A stretch of DNA of 64,000 nucleotides from Bufo bufo (Eukaryota > Chordata > Amphibia > Anura > Bufonidae): NCBI RefSeq assembly GCF_905171765.1, contig NC_053392.1:395340119-395404118 (forward strand), given 5' to 3'. Both the position numbers and the translations under genes were made by a program. This document shows, piece after piece, positions 44,992-55,625 of this stretch. The notes beneath the pieces are model-generated. The model ran no database searches, was not told the origin of the DNA, and saw only the letters and a list, made by a program, of their open reading frames with translations. The number at the start of each line of letters is the position of its first letter. Position 1 is the stretch's first letter.

Positions 44992-46340
44992 ATGTCTAGT
45001 AAATTTATGAGTGCAAAACAAAGGATCCATGCCTCATCATCTGAGAGTCAGAATGTGGATAGTAGTGCAAACAGCAGCTACAGCTATCTGACCAGTAGTA
45101 GTAGCAGCAGTAGACCACAGTTCTTCCTCACTACTAATAGGCACCAAATTAGTAATGAGGACAAAGAGGATGGGATTGTGGACTGGATGGGCCACTCCTA
45201 CTCTCAGTTACAGCAGGCTGATGTGGATATCACCTCTAAATCTGACACCATGCTTTGGAGCCAGGAGTCACAGCATTTCACTTATATCATCTGTCTTCAC
45301 AGCACCTTCCTAGTGGTGTGTCTTCTTTTTCCCTAAGAAGAGGCAATAAAACCCCACGCGTTATGGAAGATACTCACGAGAGTCTCCCTGGTAGTTTAGT
45401 TGTGTGAGAACAGTCAGTGATAGTAGCACTTGTGGCAAATAAAAAGCAGGGAATCGGGACGGGACCAATGAGCATACAATGACATATCACAGTCTGATAA
45501 AAGTGTTGGGAGGATGACAATGATTGTGTGTTGGACAAGACCTGGGAGCCGGATCATAGTGCTGAGAAGGAGAAGACATCAGAGAAGGAGGGTGGTGGCT
45601 GCTGCATTGGCAATAAACAACAGAGGCAAAGTAAATACAGAACCTTCCAAAAAAACTGCCAGGGTCAGATCTGCTTCTATTATAGTCAGCTGACTGGTGA
45701 TGCAGCTGACAGTGTGGGCAGAGGTTGAAAAGTGCCAGACCTAAGCCAAGCTCAGCTGCCGCTAACTTTGTGCGAGTATCTCCCATGTGGCATTTTTTAT
45801 TTACACTGCTGGAAGACTAAATGTTTGCCATGTGCAAGATATGCAGGATTCTGCAGCCGCGGGCATACGAACACTACTGTAGCACATGAAGTGGAATCAC
45901 CAGTTCCTGTAGGAAAATATAACTGTCCACCAGCTAGAGGAAAAGTGTCCTCCTTCTCCCAGTCTCCTAGCCAGGCTGCATCCATGTGCAGTGTCCTTGC
46001 CATCATCATCATCAGTTGCTTCATCTCCTGCTCAGGCTATTCTTCCTACTCCGCTCCATCATTAGCCATCAATAATGGAATTTGTTGTCAAGTAACAACT
46101 ACGCACCCAGCAATCCGCTAGTGTGCAAGTTTAACTTTTACCTGGCCAAGTTGCTGGCGGTGCAGTCACTGCCGAACCACTTAGTGGACTCAGCTTATTT
46201 AAGGCAACTGATGGTGTGCACTCAGCCTTTCTGGAAGATACCTACTTGGCATCATTTCTTCAAAAAAGCCACCCCTGCCTTGTATACTCACGAGTGGCAG
46301 AGAACTTGGGTCTCTCCTTGCTATATTTCTTTTTGAATTT
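44992..46340 (+). pseudogene. hAT/BED-type transposase fossil
   Basis: The plus strand shows scattered fragments of a hAT-superfamily protein in several frames. Around 45785-45880 a BED-finger-like region (MWHF, CKIC, then SRGHTNTTVAHE across frames) can be read. Around 46136-46290 the frame gives LAKLLAVQSLPNHLVDSAYL, RQLM, then HFFKKATPALYTHEWQR. This resembles the ZBED/hAT region in which a residual LINFLEPRY-type box precedes IPSR. A Ser-rich open frame at 44992-45336 may be its N-terminus. Stops and frameshifts are frequent, and the catalytic and dimerisation domains are absent. Confidence 0.5.
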
Positions 46341-46467
46341 CACCTGACAATTCAAATTTTTTTATTCACAATATGGTAAATTGAAAAACGCATTTATCCT
46401 CTTCAAGACACATCTAGTTTTCACCTTCCTGACCAAATCTATTTTTGAAAATCTGATGTGTCATTTT

Positions 46468-46787
46468 TAGAGATGTTATGAAATTTGTTCACGCTTAGTT
46501 TGGTGGTAAAAGCAGAATTGCGTTATGGATTCTGTTACCATGGACCATAACGCAATTCTATGACGGAATGTATAACGGAATGCCTTTAGAAGCATTTCAT
46601 TATTCATTTCATCATAATAGAAGTCTATGGCCTGCTTAACGGATCCGTCCCATTTACGTTATGCAGGAGACATAGAATTCCATCATAGATTTGCGTTATG
46701 GTCCGTGGAAACAGAATCCATAACGCAATTCTGCTTTTACCACCAAAGTGTGAATGAATTTCAAAATATGAAATTCGCTCATCTCTA
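46468..46787. mobile_element. hAT-like MITE, TAGNGATGAGCGAA family, copy 3
   Basis: Left end TAGAGATGTTATGAAATTTG, right end AAATTCGCTCATCTCTA. Flanks are GTCATTTT (46460-46467) and GTAATTTT (46788-46795), seven of eight. The interior is a hairpin: GGTGGTAAAAGCAGAATTGC pairs with GCAATTCTGCTTTTACCACC. Confidence 0.8.
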
Positions 46788-46937
46788 GTAATTTTATGTG
46801 GTTATAACCTTGGAATTTTTTTTTCATGACACTTTATACTTCATGTTAGTGGTTTATTTGATATGATATGTTTTAGCTTTATTTATGCCTGAGGTGGTAT
46901 TGGTGAGTTCAAGAGGGGCCTGGATGTATTTCTGGAG

Positions 46938-47680
46938 TAGTGATGAGCGGCATAGGCAATATTCATTTTTCCTATATTTCGTGAATTCTTCGCATAATAT
47001 TCGCAATAAATTAGTGAATTCTAGAATTCGTGATCTCCAGTCAATTTTTTCATGATTGCGCAAATCGGCACTAATGATGCGCATATTTTTTGCGCAATAC
47101 ATGCAACTTCACATTTTATCAGGTCTGTGTAGATATTACTGTTTGGTGCACTAAGTATTGTTGTGACATCACAGCACTATGTCTGTAGCATGTATGTATG
47201 GACAGCAGAGAAACAGTAATTCCTATCACACTACCTAACACCCTGCACTGGAAGCTATCAGCTACACTATATCACAATCTAACCTACACTGACTTTCTCC
47301 CACTAACTATCTGTATTATATATATGAGCTAACTAACTATCTAATGTAATTGGATAAGGAATAGGATCCAGATGTAAGCACAGAGCACAGCAATGTCACT
47401 GCTGTCTCTCTCAGAACTGCAAAAAAAACAACAGAAATAGCTGGGGAGTTTTTTATATAGTAAAAAGGGGTAGGCAACTTTCCTATTGGTTGCTAGGGAT
47501 GTTGCTAAGCTCTGACAAAGATATTGCAGCCTTCTCATTGGCCCACAAGCAAGAAGGGAGGGTACTGATGAAAAAAAATCTAGAATATTCGCGATTACGA
47601 ATATATAGCACTATATTCTACATCTTCGCGAATTCTCAAAGGGCCGATATTCGCGATTACAATATTCGCGATCAGCATTA
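46938..47680. mobile_element. hAT-like MITE, TAGNGATGAGCGAA family, copy 4 (743 bp)
   Basis: Starts TAGTGATGAGCGG. Flanked by perfect TTCTGGAG at 46930-46937 and 47681-47688. The interior contains many TATTCGCGAATT-type palindromic phrases. The insertion splits the LINE tail described above. Confidence 0.85.
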
Positions 47681-47811
47681 TTCTGGAGTGTAATAATATT
47701 ACAGGTTAAAGATCCTAGAGATGGGTTGCCTGATTGGAGTAAAAGTAAAGTAAAGAAAATTTGCTTCTACCTCACAGTTTTTTTTTTTTGCCTTCCTCTG
47801 GATCAAACTAC

Positions 47812-48136
47812 AAAAAATGGCATGGTGTCAAAAGGCAGGAAGTGCTCAATCCCATATGCAGTTGTGCATCTATACACAGGGGAGCAGATCCTGCACTTGT
47901 GGCCCGTTGCTAATGGCGATCCCCAGCAAAAATGCATAGAGTGGAGGATGCCCGCAGCGGACCACAAGTACCACAAAAAGACATCCTGCACAAGATAGAA
48001 AAATGTGTGGATGTAAATAGCTATATGAAATAAACATTAATAAGGAAGGTGCACTACTGTGGATGCAAACAAACAAGTATGACTAAACCCTCAAACTGGT
48101 GTTAAAATTTAGAATTTTGCCAATATATCCTTATAT
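47812..48136. other. Unidentified insertion in LINE tail
   Basis: The LINE phrase CTCTGGATCAA occurs on both sides (47801-47811 and 48139-48149), so this block interrupts the LINE with a local duplication. Its content (GGCATGGTGTCAAAAGG and on) was not recognised. Confidence 0.5.
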
Positions 48137-48203
48137 TCCTCTGGATCAACTTGCAGGATAACAGGCTGAACTTTTTTTAGCCTTATAAACTATGTTACTA
48201 TTT

Positions 48204-49481
48204 ATAATTTAAAAAAATCCCAAATTTATAAAAATATTTGTGGAATTCTCAATTTTCCAAATACGATTTTTTCTTGTTCTAAAACAGATAGTGATACCTC
48301 AAAAAATAGTTATTAATTACCATTCACTATATGTCTACATTATGTTGCTTCATGTTGTAAATGTCATTTTATTTTTTTAGGACATTTAGAAGGCTTAAAC
48401 TTTTATAAGCAATTTTTCATGAAAGTTTCCAGACTGACTTTTTTGAAGACCAATTCAGTTTTGAAGTGTCTTTGAGGGCCTTACATAATACCTATTATAC
48501 CTTTTCTCTGTGAAGGCCTCACTCCTGGTTTTGGCTCACACTCACTGATGGAAATCACTGACCAAACACTGGGGACTAACCGTTAAACAATATTAGTAAA
48601 TCTGCCCCACTGTCTGCAAATAAAAAAAAAAGATAAAAAGAAGGGAGGAGTGGGGATGGGTAAACCAACCACTGATATTCCGTCTTTCATTTTTCAAAGG
48701 AGCTCTGAAAAATGAGAGGTGGAATCTGACTGGGTACTATGATTAACTAAGCATCTTTTCTTTATACCTGTTCTCCCCCATGGGGTCCAGAAGATTCTGT
48801 ATGATCTCCAGTATATATATTTTATTTTATTGAAATGCAGCTACATGTGACTTGGTTTTACCTTTTGGGTATTCTCATGGAATGTAATGGATTTAATAAA
48901 AAGGAAGATACAGGGAGCTTTGAGTTTGTTTTCCATGAAGTTACATTAATTATCAGAATACATATACTCTTATCTACAAAACAAACCATTCCCTCAGCAA
49001 TTTCTTCTGGTGTTTTATCGGTTTCCTTCAGAGACTAATGAGCAATAGCCCAATATTCTTCACATTAAGCATCCTGGGCTTTATTGCAGGTTTTCTGTTC
49101 CCCCAAGTAAAAAGAAATATTTTCTGCAATGATTCTTAAATGGCTTTCTGTCTGTTTTGCTAAAACGTATCTTTTATAACGGAATTGCTTTTAGGCCAAC
49201 CAGGCTTTGTCCATTAATATATTTTAGAATGACAGAAATTGTTATTTATTGCCCTCTGTAAGGGCTTACGTATGCAGAAGGTTATAATTGTCCTCACCCA
49301 GAACTCATTTGTTGTCTTTGCTTTCCATTAGCTACATAATGCTTGCTTTTTATTATATATATCTGTTTTCTCATATGTTTTTACATACACTGTAAGTATT
49401 CTATATGAGGAACTCATGGCGGCAGGCACCTTTAAGAAAATACCTAGATTCTGTCATAAGAATTGTGAAGATTTTATGGGG
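48204..49481. other. No gene seen
   Basis: AT-rich unassigned DNA. No recognised repeats apart from a short TA run near 48809. Confidence 0.5.
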
Positions 49482-49485
49482 CATG

Positions 49486-49519
<34 letters not shown>
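49482..49519. repeat. (TA)n at PLE left edge
   Basis: About nineteen TA units directly before the PLE. A matching run follows its right edge at about 55535. Confidence 0.9.
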
Positions 49520-49671
49520 GAATAAAAAATAGATGAGCAGCACACAAAAAGCAAAATGGTGGTGCAATTCCTTGAAACGGATCGCGGACTTGATGCAGCT
49601 GAGTTTATGCAGAAAAGAATCCAAGGCAGCACACAGGTATCCGTGAAAAAAGGGTATTTTATTCACCCATG
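49520..49671 (-). repeat. PLE terminal direct repeat (3' copy)
   Basis: 152 bp matching 54083-54234 with two substitutions seen (GATGCAGC against GATCCAGC, and TGAGTTTATG against TGAGTATATG). Contains GAATAAAAAATAG and the reverse of GGTGAATAAAATACCC. Confidence 0.92.
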
Positions 49672-49680
49672 TGTAGACAG

Positions 49681-49718
49681 CAACGTTTCAGCTCGCTCTA
49701 TGGAGCCTTTGTCAAGCC
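49681..49718 (-). ncRNA. Candidate hammerhead-ribozyme core (PLE 3' end)
   Basis: Minus strand reads TTGACAA, A, GGCTC, CATA, GAGC, then GAGC and TGAAAC. GCTC with GAGC gives a four-pair stem II. The first box differs from CTGANGA at two bases, so this copy is a degenerate core. Confidence 0.35.
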
Positions 49719-50972
49719 ATAATACAAAGTGCAAACTCAGGTGCTTATAAAGCATACATAGTTAACAAAGTGATAACATAATTGTATCCCAATTAATGCA
49801 AAAAACATTAATAAAACCAGTGAATCTCAATTGTACATGATTATATTATAAAAAAGTGTAACCAAATAGAATAGAACCAAGTGCTGTGTGTCACAAATAT
49901 TAACCATCGATACATACAGTTGTAGTACATAACATCATCAATTGATATTCTCTTGCAGGTGTACATAATTGTGTTAAATAAAAAATAATTAATTTACTAT
50001 GGATATCTCACATGTCACTGGAGACTGCAGGACTCAGTCGGCGTCCGGAACTCGACATTGCGCAGGCGCGGGGAATGTTATATCCCGCGAGATTACCTAT
50101 GACATACACCAGCCACCGGCCCACAGTCAAGATGGCGACTCGGCACCACACACAGACTGAGCATGCTCACTCCCAAAGCAGGCAGGCACAGCCAGACAGA
50201 CGCGGCAATCATGTGACTGGTCACCTGACAACCGTACATAACAACGGACCGATTACACTGAGCATTTCCTAGTTACTCATCCATAAGTAGGGGGGTCCAG
50301 CGGTGTAAAACGGGCTGATGGCAAAAGCCACTGTCACCCTAAAACACCTAATCCCCATGTTTATATACTTACAGTTATCAATCCACAGGTCCGCACAGCA
50401 TAAACTTGCACATCCGCTCTCCATTTATGTGAAACCTCCGCCGGTGGTTGCCCGAACGGGGGTGACCCATCTTGGTGGGGCTGGCGAGCACAGAGTTGTG
50501 TCAATACCAGGTGAGCATTATACACACATATCATGCCTACAATTGCTGGCCATCCATGTTCCGTCAGGAGAACTCGCAGTCAAAGTACGTGTATGATGCC
50601 AAGCCCCACCCCGCTCGTACCACCAGGCAGCAAACATGTATTTGTTAAAAAATAACTAATTCAAAAAAATATAATATCAATTTTTACTAATTGCCAAAAA
50701 AGGTCCTGCTGTCTTCCAGTTTCCAGGGAGATAATCCATTGTCAGATACATTTTCATGTTCATCTAAAAAAGATATATAAAAAAAGATATATAAAAAAGG
50801 GCTATTAGTTATTGGTTTTTAATACAAAACTTGCACTTGTATAAAACCATACGAGGAACAGAACAGAACCCCCAGGACCGACACAACAGAGAAGTAACAT
50901 CACAAAACCAGGGCAACCAACAAGGATAGACAAGGATAAAAGGGAAGGGTAAACAAAGACAAAATAGAGATA

Positions 50973-51653
50973 TCAGACAACCCTAAAGTCAACATTGAGC
51001 CCTCTTGGTTTAAGAGTTTTTAACTCAAAAATCCAGTAGAGCTCCCTTCTTTTCAAACGTATCGTCCTGTCCCCACCCCTTCTGAGTAAGGGCACTTGTT
51101 CAAGTATTCTGAATTTCAAATCTCGTTCACAGTGGCCTGCTTCTGTAAAGTGCTTGGGCACGGGTAAATCCAGCCTCTTTTTTCTTATAGTGTATCTGTG
51201 CTGGTTTAACCTTGTTTTGACATCCCAGGTTGTTCCCCCAACATACCATAGTCCACAAGGACATGATAACAAATAAATTGCATATGTGGAATTACATGTA
51301 AGGTATTGCTTAATTTGAATTGTCTTGCCAGAGGCTGGATCTACAAAGGAGTCACCCCTGATTATGTAGGGACAGTTTACACAACTGCAGCACGGGTAAC
51401 AGCCCCTACGTGTGGAGCCGAAATACGTGCTGCAATCGACCCTGGCAGACCCAACATCTGACCTAACTAATTTGTCACCTAAATTGCAACTCCTACGGAA
51501 GGAGCACAAAGGGGGCACTTTGAATTCCTCTATGTTGTCAAAGATACTGGTCAAAATCGGCCAGTGTTTCCTAACAATAGAGGAAACCCGAGGACTGCTA
51601 ATGCAATAGTCTGTGACAAATGGGATCCTTTGTGTTGTGGTTTTAGGCCTCAT
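50973..51653 (-). pseudogene. PLE polyprotein C-terminus: GIY-YIG endonuclease (226 aa frame)
   Basis: The frame starts MRPKTTTQRIPF, overlapping the end of the RT frame by about 11 bases in another frame, so a single-base shift separates the two domains. A cysteine cluster CYPCCSCVNC (about residues 85-94) precedes the endonuclease, as in PLEs. The GIY-YIG core runs from YAIYLLSC (about 124-131) to GLWYVGGT (about 134-141), with the conserved arginine in KTRLNQH (about 146-152) and a candidate metal-binding glutamate in FTEAGHCERDLKF. The C-terminal RRELYWIFELKTLKPRGLN is the tail seen in many PLEs; the matching part of the inverted arm encodes it again near 54240-54310. The domain itself looks intact. 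Confidence 0.85.
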
Positions 51654-52773
51654 CCTTCATTCTCACTTCAATTTTGTTGATACTCTCAGAAATGAGTCTC
51701 TTAGGGTAACCCCTAGATCGGAACTTCTTGGCTATCTCTGATAGTCGTTGGTCCTTGACCGGGCCCTCAGCGACTATCCTGGCCACTCGTAACATCTGAC
51801 TGAGGGGAAGGGACTTGATCATCGGCTGTGGATGATGACTTTCATACCGAACAAGAGTATTTTTATCCATGGGCTTCACAAAGAGGTCCGTGGACAAAGT
51901 GTGTCCCTGGATCACAACCTCAGTATCAAGAAATTGCAGTTTATCCTGAGAATGTATCAAGGTAAACTTGACAATTGGGTCAATCTCATTTAAGAACGAG
52001 TGGAAGGCCATGAGGTCCCCTGTGGCGCCCACCCATATCAGAAAAATATTGTCTATGTAGCGCCACCACCCCAGCACATGGCTGAAGTGGTGGCACCCAT
52101 AGACGTAGGACTCCTCTAGATGTGTCATGTATATATTTGCATAGGTGGGCGCCACATAGGACCCCATCGCGGTCCCCCTCAACTGTACATAATATTCATC
52201 CTGAAATAAGAAATAATTCCTAGAAAGAATAAACCTCCATAATCCAAGTAGAAATACCCTACATTCCTCTGTATAGTCAGTCTGTAAAAGACATTGCTCC
52301 ACCGCATGGAGGCCCAACTCGTGCTCGATTGACATGTATAAACTACACACGTCAAAAGAAGCAAGGATGGCACCATCAGGTACCCTCAGATCTTTAATTT
52401 TAGATAAAAAATCACTAGTGTCTCTTATATAGGATCTGGCGGACATAGCAAATGGTTGCAAGATCCTATCAAGAAAAATCGCTGGATTACAAAATAGCGA
52501 TCCCCTGCCAGACACTATGGGCCGACCAGGGGGGGCAAGCAGACTATTATGTATTTTGGGGAGGGTATACACTATGGGTGTTATCGGTTTTTCACACAAT
52601 AGATAACTGCACAGTTTCTCATCTATGATGCCACCAGATTTGGCCTGCAATGACATATCTCTGAGTTCTCTCAATAATCCAAACTTAGGGTCACTAGAGA
52701 CCCGCTGATACACATTTCTATCTGCCAACTGGGATAGAATTTCTTGCACGTAGCGATCCGTGTCCATGACCAC
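51643..52773 (-). pseudogene. PLE reverse transcriptase (376 aa frame)
   Basis: Same frame as the upstream fragments, separated from them by an in-frame TAA at about 52842. Motifs in order: YTLPKIHNSL (about 69-78) and GRPIVSGRGS (83-92), typical of PLE RTs; motif A ASFDVCSLYMSI (catalytic Asp about 141); motif B RGTAMGSYVAPTYANIYM; motif C WWRYIDNIFLIW (about 236-247). PLE RTs normally have YIDD, so the second catalytic aspartate has become asparagine (about 242). The preceding SADKGGGVVVMD box lies just upstream of the first Met and is still in frame. The mutated catalytic box, the stop and the frameshift to the endonuclease mean the copy is inactive. Confidence 0.88.
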
Positions 52774-52839
52774 AACCCCACCACCCTTGTCCGCAGACTT
52801 GATGGTGAGGCTAAGGTCCGAAGACAGATCGCCAACGGC

Positions 52840-53563
52840 TTAAATATCCTCAGTGGTCATGTTCGCATCGCCCATAGGATTCAACACAACCCCTTGTTTT
52901 AATTTCTCTATGTCCCACCCTACTGCCAGAGTAAAAGCCTCAATGGCAGGATGATGTGACACGGGATTGAAATCACTTTTAAGAAACAATCCAGTGCCAT
53001 GTAGACTCAATTCACTTAATCTCCTAATATCAGTCAAGGGTCTGTCCTGTTGCTCTGAAGCCCACACTTTCAATTTAATCATACGGTAAAACCTTTGCAA
53101 GTCCAGTTCAACATTGAATTAGTTGGTTTTGGCAACTGGGCAAAAGGACAACAATTTGTTTAACACAGAAATTTGCGCATCAGTGAGTTCAACTGAAGAG
53201 ATGTTTACCACTGTGTTCTCTTTTTCACAGTCCTTGGTCTCTGGGACCTGGGTGCCCTTTCTCTTTCTCCACTTGAGCTTGCGTCGCCCGCCCCGCCGGT
53301 ATCTCTTGTTCCTGGACTCTGCTCTAGAAAAGAAGAACAAGGGACTCCACCAGCAGGTGATTGCATTGCGGCCTTGTCCTTAGGCCCTCGATTAGTAGGT
53401 TTCCTGCTGTCGCTTGCCATAGTCAAGCCTCTTTTTTCTCCCACCGGTCTCCGTTTTTTTTTTCTCAGATCTCCTTGCCAATTATAAATATAACCAGTGG
53501 AGTAGTCATCCATATCTCTGGACCATTTACTTCTTTTTTTTGCCTGAAGATCACTCTTGAATT
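52840..53563 (-). pseudogene. PLE polyprotein middle region, two stops and frameshifts
   Basis: In order on the minus strand: a basic linker with RDMDDYSTGYIYNWQGD (about 53530-53470), shifted in frame at a T-rich run near 53565; a second frame change near 53300; ELTDAQISVLNKLLSFCPV (about 53180-53125); in-frame TAA at about 53119-53121; then ELDLQRFYRMIKLK (about 53093-53050), as in PLEs upstream of the RT; then in-frame TAA at about 52842. The order is as expected for a PLE, so it was once a continuous gene. Confidence 0.75.
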
Positions 53564-54045
53564 TATAAAAAAATCAAGTGGCTGGTGGAATTATATGTAT
53601 CAAAGTCCTCTGTAGGTAGCATATGTTGTAGTTGTTCAGTGAGAGCCTGTATACATGCCTCTAGGGTAATCAACTCTTTTTGTAAAAACTCTACATTTAA
53701 CAAAATAAAGTCAAAAGCATATTTGTTGGAAATCTGTGTAAATCTTGCACAAAACTCAGAATTATGCAAAAAAAAGTCTGGTCTAAGGTGCGAGCGCATA
53801 CCTCTCGGTATCCTGTGAAGACGATGGTATTCACTTAGCGTTTGCAGGTGTAAATCCAAATTAATAGAACGTTTTGATTCAGTTTCAAACTTTTTCTTAA
53901 TGTCCACAATGGAAGGAACAGATAGACATGTCCACAATAGAAGGAACAGATAGACATCTCTCACCGTGTTCTGAAAAATTATTTCCTCATCTTCTCTCGT
54001 ATAAGAAAACACATCAGAATTAGCAGCATTTGAAGTAATATCCAT
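53563..54045 (-). pseudogene. PLE polyprotein N-terminus
   Basis: The likely start is the methionine of MDITSNAANSDVFSYTRED at about 54045. The open frame runs further upstream into the 152-bp terminal repeat, but that part looks untranslated. Helical, charged N-terminal sequence includes RIPRGMRSHLRPDFF, which resembles the IPRGLR box of PLE N-termini. A 28-bp tandem duplication at about 53909-53965 duplicates a TCCACAATGGAAGG phrase and inserts about nine or ten residues. The frame ends at a T run near 53565. Confidence 0.7.
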
Positions 54046-54082
54046 GATAATGGTGCAGAAGCTCCTCTGGTCCAAGCAATAT

Positions 54083-54234
54083 GAATAAAAAATAGATGAG
54101 CAGCACACAAAAAGCAAAATGGTGGTGCAATTCCTTGAAACGGATCGCGGACTTGATCCAGCTGAGTATATGCAGAAAAGAATCCAAGGCAGCACACAGG
54201 TATCCGTGAAAAAAGGGTATTTTATTCACCCATG
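54083..54234 (-). repeat. PLE terminal direct repeat (5' copy)
   Basis: Matches 49520-49671, in the same orientation. It separates the coding region from the inverted arm. Confidence 0.92.
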
Positions 54235-55529
54235 ACGATACGTTTGAAAAGAAGGGAGCTCTACTGGATTTTTGAGTTAAAAACTCTTAAACCAAGAAGG
54301 CTCAATGTTGACTTTAGGGTTGTCTGATATCTCTATTTTGTCTTTGTTTACCCTTCCCTTTTATCCTTGTCTATCCTTGTTGGTTGCCCTGGTTTTGTGA
54401 TGTTACTTCTCTGTTGTGTCGGTCCTGGGGGTTCTGTTGAATTCTGCTCGTCTTCCTCGTATGGTTTTATACAAGTGCAAGTTTTGTATTAAAAAACAAT
54501 TCTGCTGCCTGGTGGTACGGACAGGGTGGGGCTTGGCATCATACACGTACTTAGACTGCGAGTTCTCCTGACAGAACATGGAAGGCCAGCAATTGTAGGC
54601 ATGATATGTGTGTATGATGGTCACCTAATATTGACACAACTCTGTGCTAGCCGGTCCCACCAAGATGGGTCACCCCCGTTCGGGCAACCCCCGGCGGAGG
54701 TTGCACATAAATGGAGAGCGGATGTGCAAGTTTATGCTGTGCGGACCTGTGGATTGATAACTGTAAGTATATAAACATGGGGATTAGGTGTTTTAGGGTG
54801 ACAGTGGCGTTTGCCATCAGCCCGTTTTACACCGCTGGACCCCCCTTCTTATGGATGAGTAACTAGGAAATGCTCAGTGTAATCGGTCCGTTGTTATGTA
54901 CGGTTGTCAGGTGACCAGTCACATGATTGCCGCGTCTGTCTGGCTGTGCCCGCCTGCTTTGGGAGTGAGCATGCTCAGTCTGTGTGTGGTGCCGAGTCGC
55001 CATCTTGACTGTGGGACGGTGGCTGGTGTATGTCATAGGTAAACTCGCGGGATGTAACATTCCCCGCGCCTGCGCAATGTCGAGTTCCGGACGCCGACTG
55101 AGTCCTGCAGTCTCCAGTGACATGTGAGATATCCATAGTAAATGAATTATTTTTTAATTAACACAATTATGTACACCTGCAAGAGAATATCAATTGATGA
55201 TGTTATGTACCACAACTGTATGTATCGATGGTTAATATTTGTGACACACAGCACTTTCTTGATATTTGGTTCTATTTGGTTACACTTTTTTATAATATAA
55301 TCATGTACAATTGAAATTCACTTGTTTTATTAATATTTTTTGTATTAATTGGGATACAATTATGTAATCACTTTGTTAACTATGTATGCTTTATAAGCAC
55401 CTAAGTTTGCACTTTGTATTATGGCTTGACAAAGGCTCCATAGAGCGAGCTGAAACGTTGCTGTTTATACATGGGTGAATAAAATACCCTTTTTTCACGG
55501 ATACCTGTGTGCTGCCTTGGATTCTTTTC

Positions 55530-55534
<5 letters not shown>
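54235..55534 (+). repeat. Inverted copy of the PLE 3' end
   Basis: Begins with ACGATACGTTTGAAAAG, the reverse complement of 51049-51065, and continues through the endonuclease tail, the 3' untranslated region and the ribozyme-like core to TTCTTTTCTGCATA, the complement of 49608-49621. A deletion of about 150 bp lies near 54430-54510 compared with the left arm (50640-50880). Both copies hold the 86-residue frame MSLETAGLSRRPELD (50012-50272 plus, 54863-55123 minus), a by-product of the inversion. Confidence 0.9.
55424..55461 (+). ncRNA. Candidate hammerhead-ribozyme core (inverted arm)
   Basis: The same core as at 49681-49718, in the other orientation: TTGACAA, A, GGCTC, CATA, GAGC, GAGC, TGAAAC, then GTTGCTG. 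It is followed about 15 bases later by GGTGAATAAAATACCC. Confidence 0.35.

Positions 55535-55574
<40 letters not shown>
55535..55574. repeat. (AT)n at PLE right edge
   Basis: About twenty AT units, mirroring the run at 49482-49519. Confidence 0.9.
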
Positions 55575-55578
<4 letters not shown>

Positions 55579-55625
55579 TACACTTATTTTACAATTCTGA
55601 CAATTACTCTAACTCTAATTACTTT

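Larger units (their letters stand above)
46890..48203 (+). mobile_element. Old CR1-like LINE 3' end split by two insertions
   Basis: Three pieces join in order: 46890-46937 (GAGTTCAAGAGGGGCCTGG), 47681-47811 (GTGTAATAATATTACAGG, then GTTGCCTGATTGGAG and GCCTTCCTCTGGATCAA), and 48137-48203 (CTCTGGATCAACTTGCAGG, then TATAAACTATGTTACTA). The ending TAAACTATGTTACTAT is a LINE 3' terminus distinct from that of the 18.4-kb copy. Insertions are a 743-bp hAT-like MITE and about 320 bp of unknown DNA. Confidence 0.7.
49520..55534 (-). mobile_element. Penelope-like element, EN+ type, with complex termini
   Basis: A minus-strand retroelement of about 6 kb. It has a 152-bp direct repeat (54083-54234 upstream and 49520-49671 downstream), a broken polyprotein between about 54045 and 50973, a 3' region of about 1.4 kb, and outside the upstream repeat an inverted copy of its own 3' end (54235-55534). 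PLEs encode a telomerase-related reverse transcriptase and often a GIY-YIG endonuclease, and their copies are known for direct plus inverted terminal arrangements, so the fit is strong. It inserted in, or created, a TA dinucleotide run. Confidence 0.9.

Noticed and set aside
50012..55123. Two near-identical 86-residue frames (MSLETAGLSRRPELD start)
   Set aside because: They lie in the 3' untranslated region of the PLE and in its inverted copy, antisense to the element's own coding direction.
49482..55574. PLE termini as LTRs of an LTR retrotransposon
   Set aside because: The RT carries PLE motifs (LPKIH) and a GIY-YIG domain. There is no integrase, protease or TG...CA ends, and the flanks combine direct and inverted copies.
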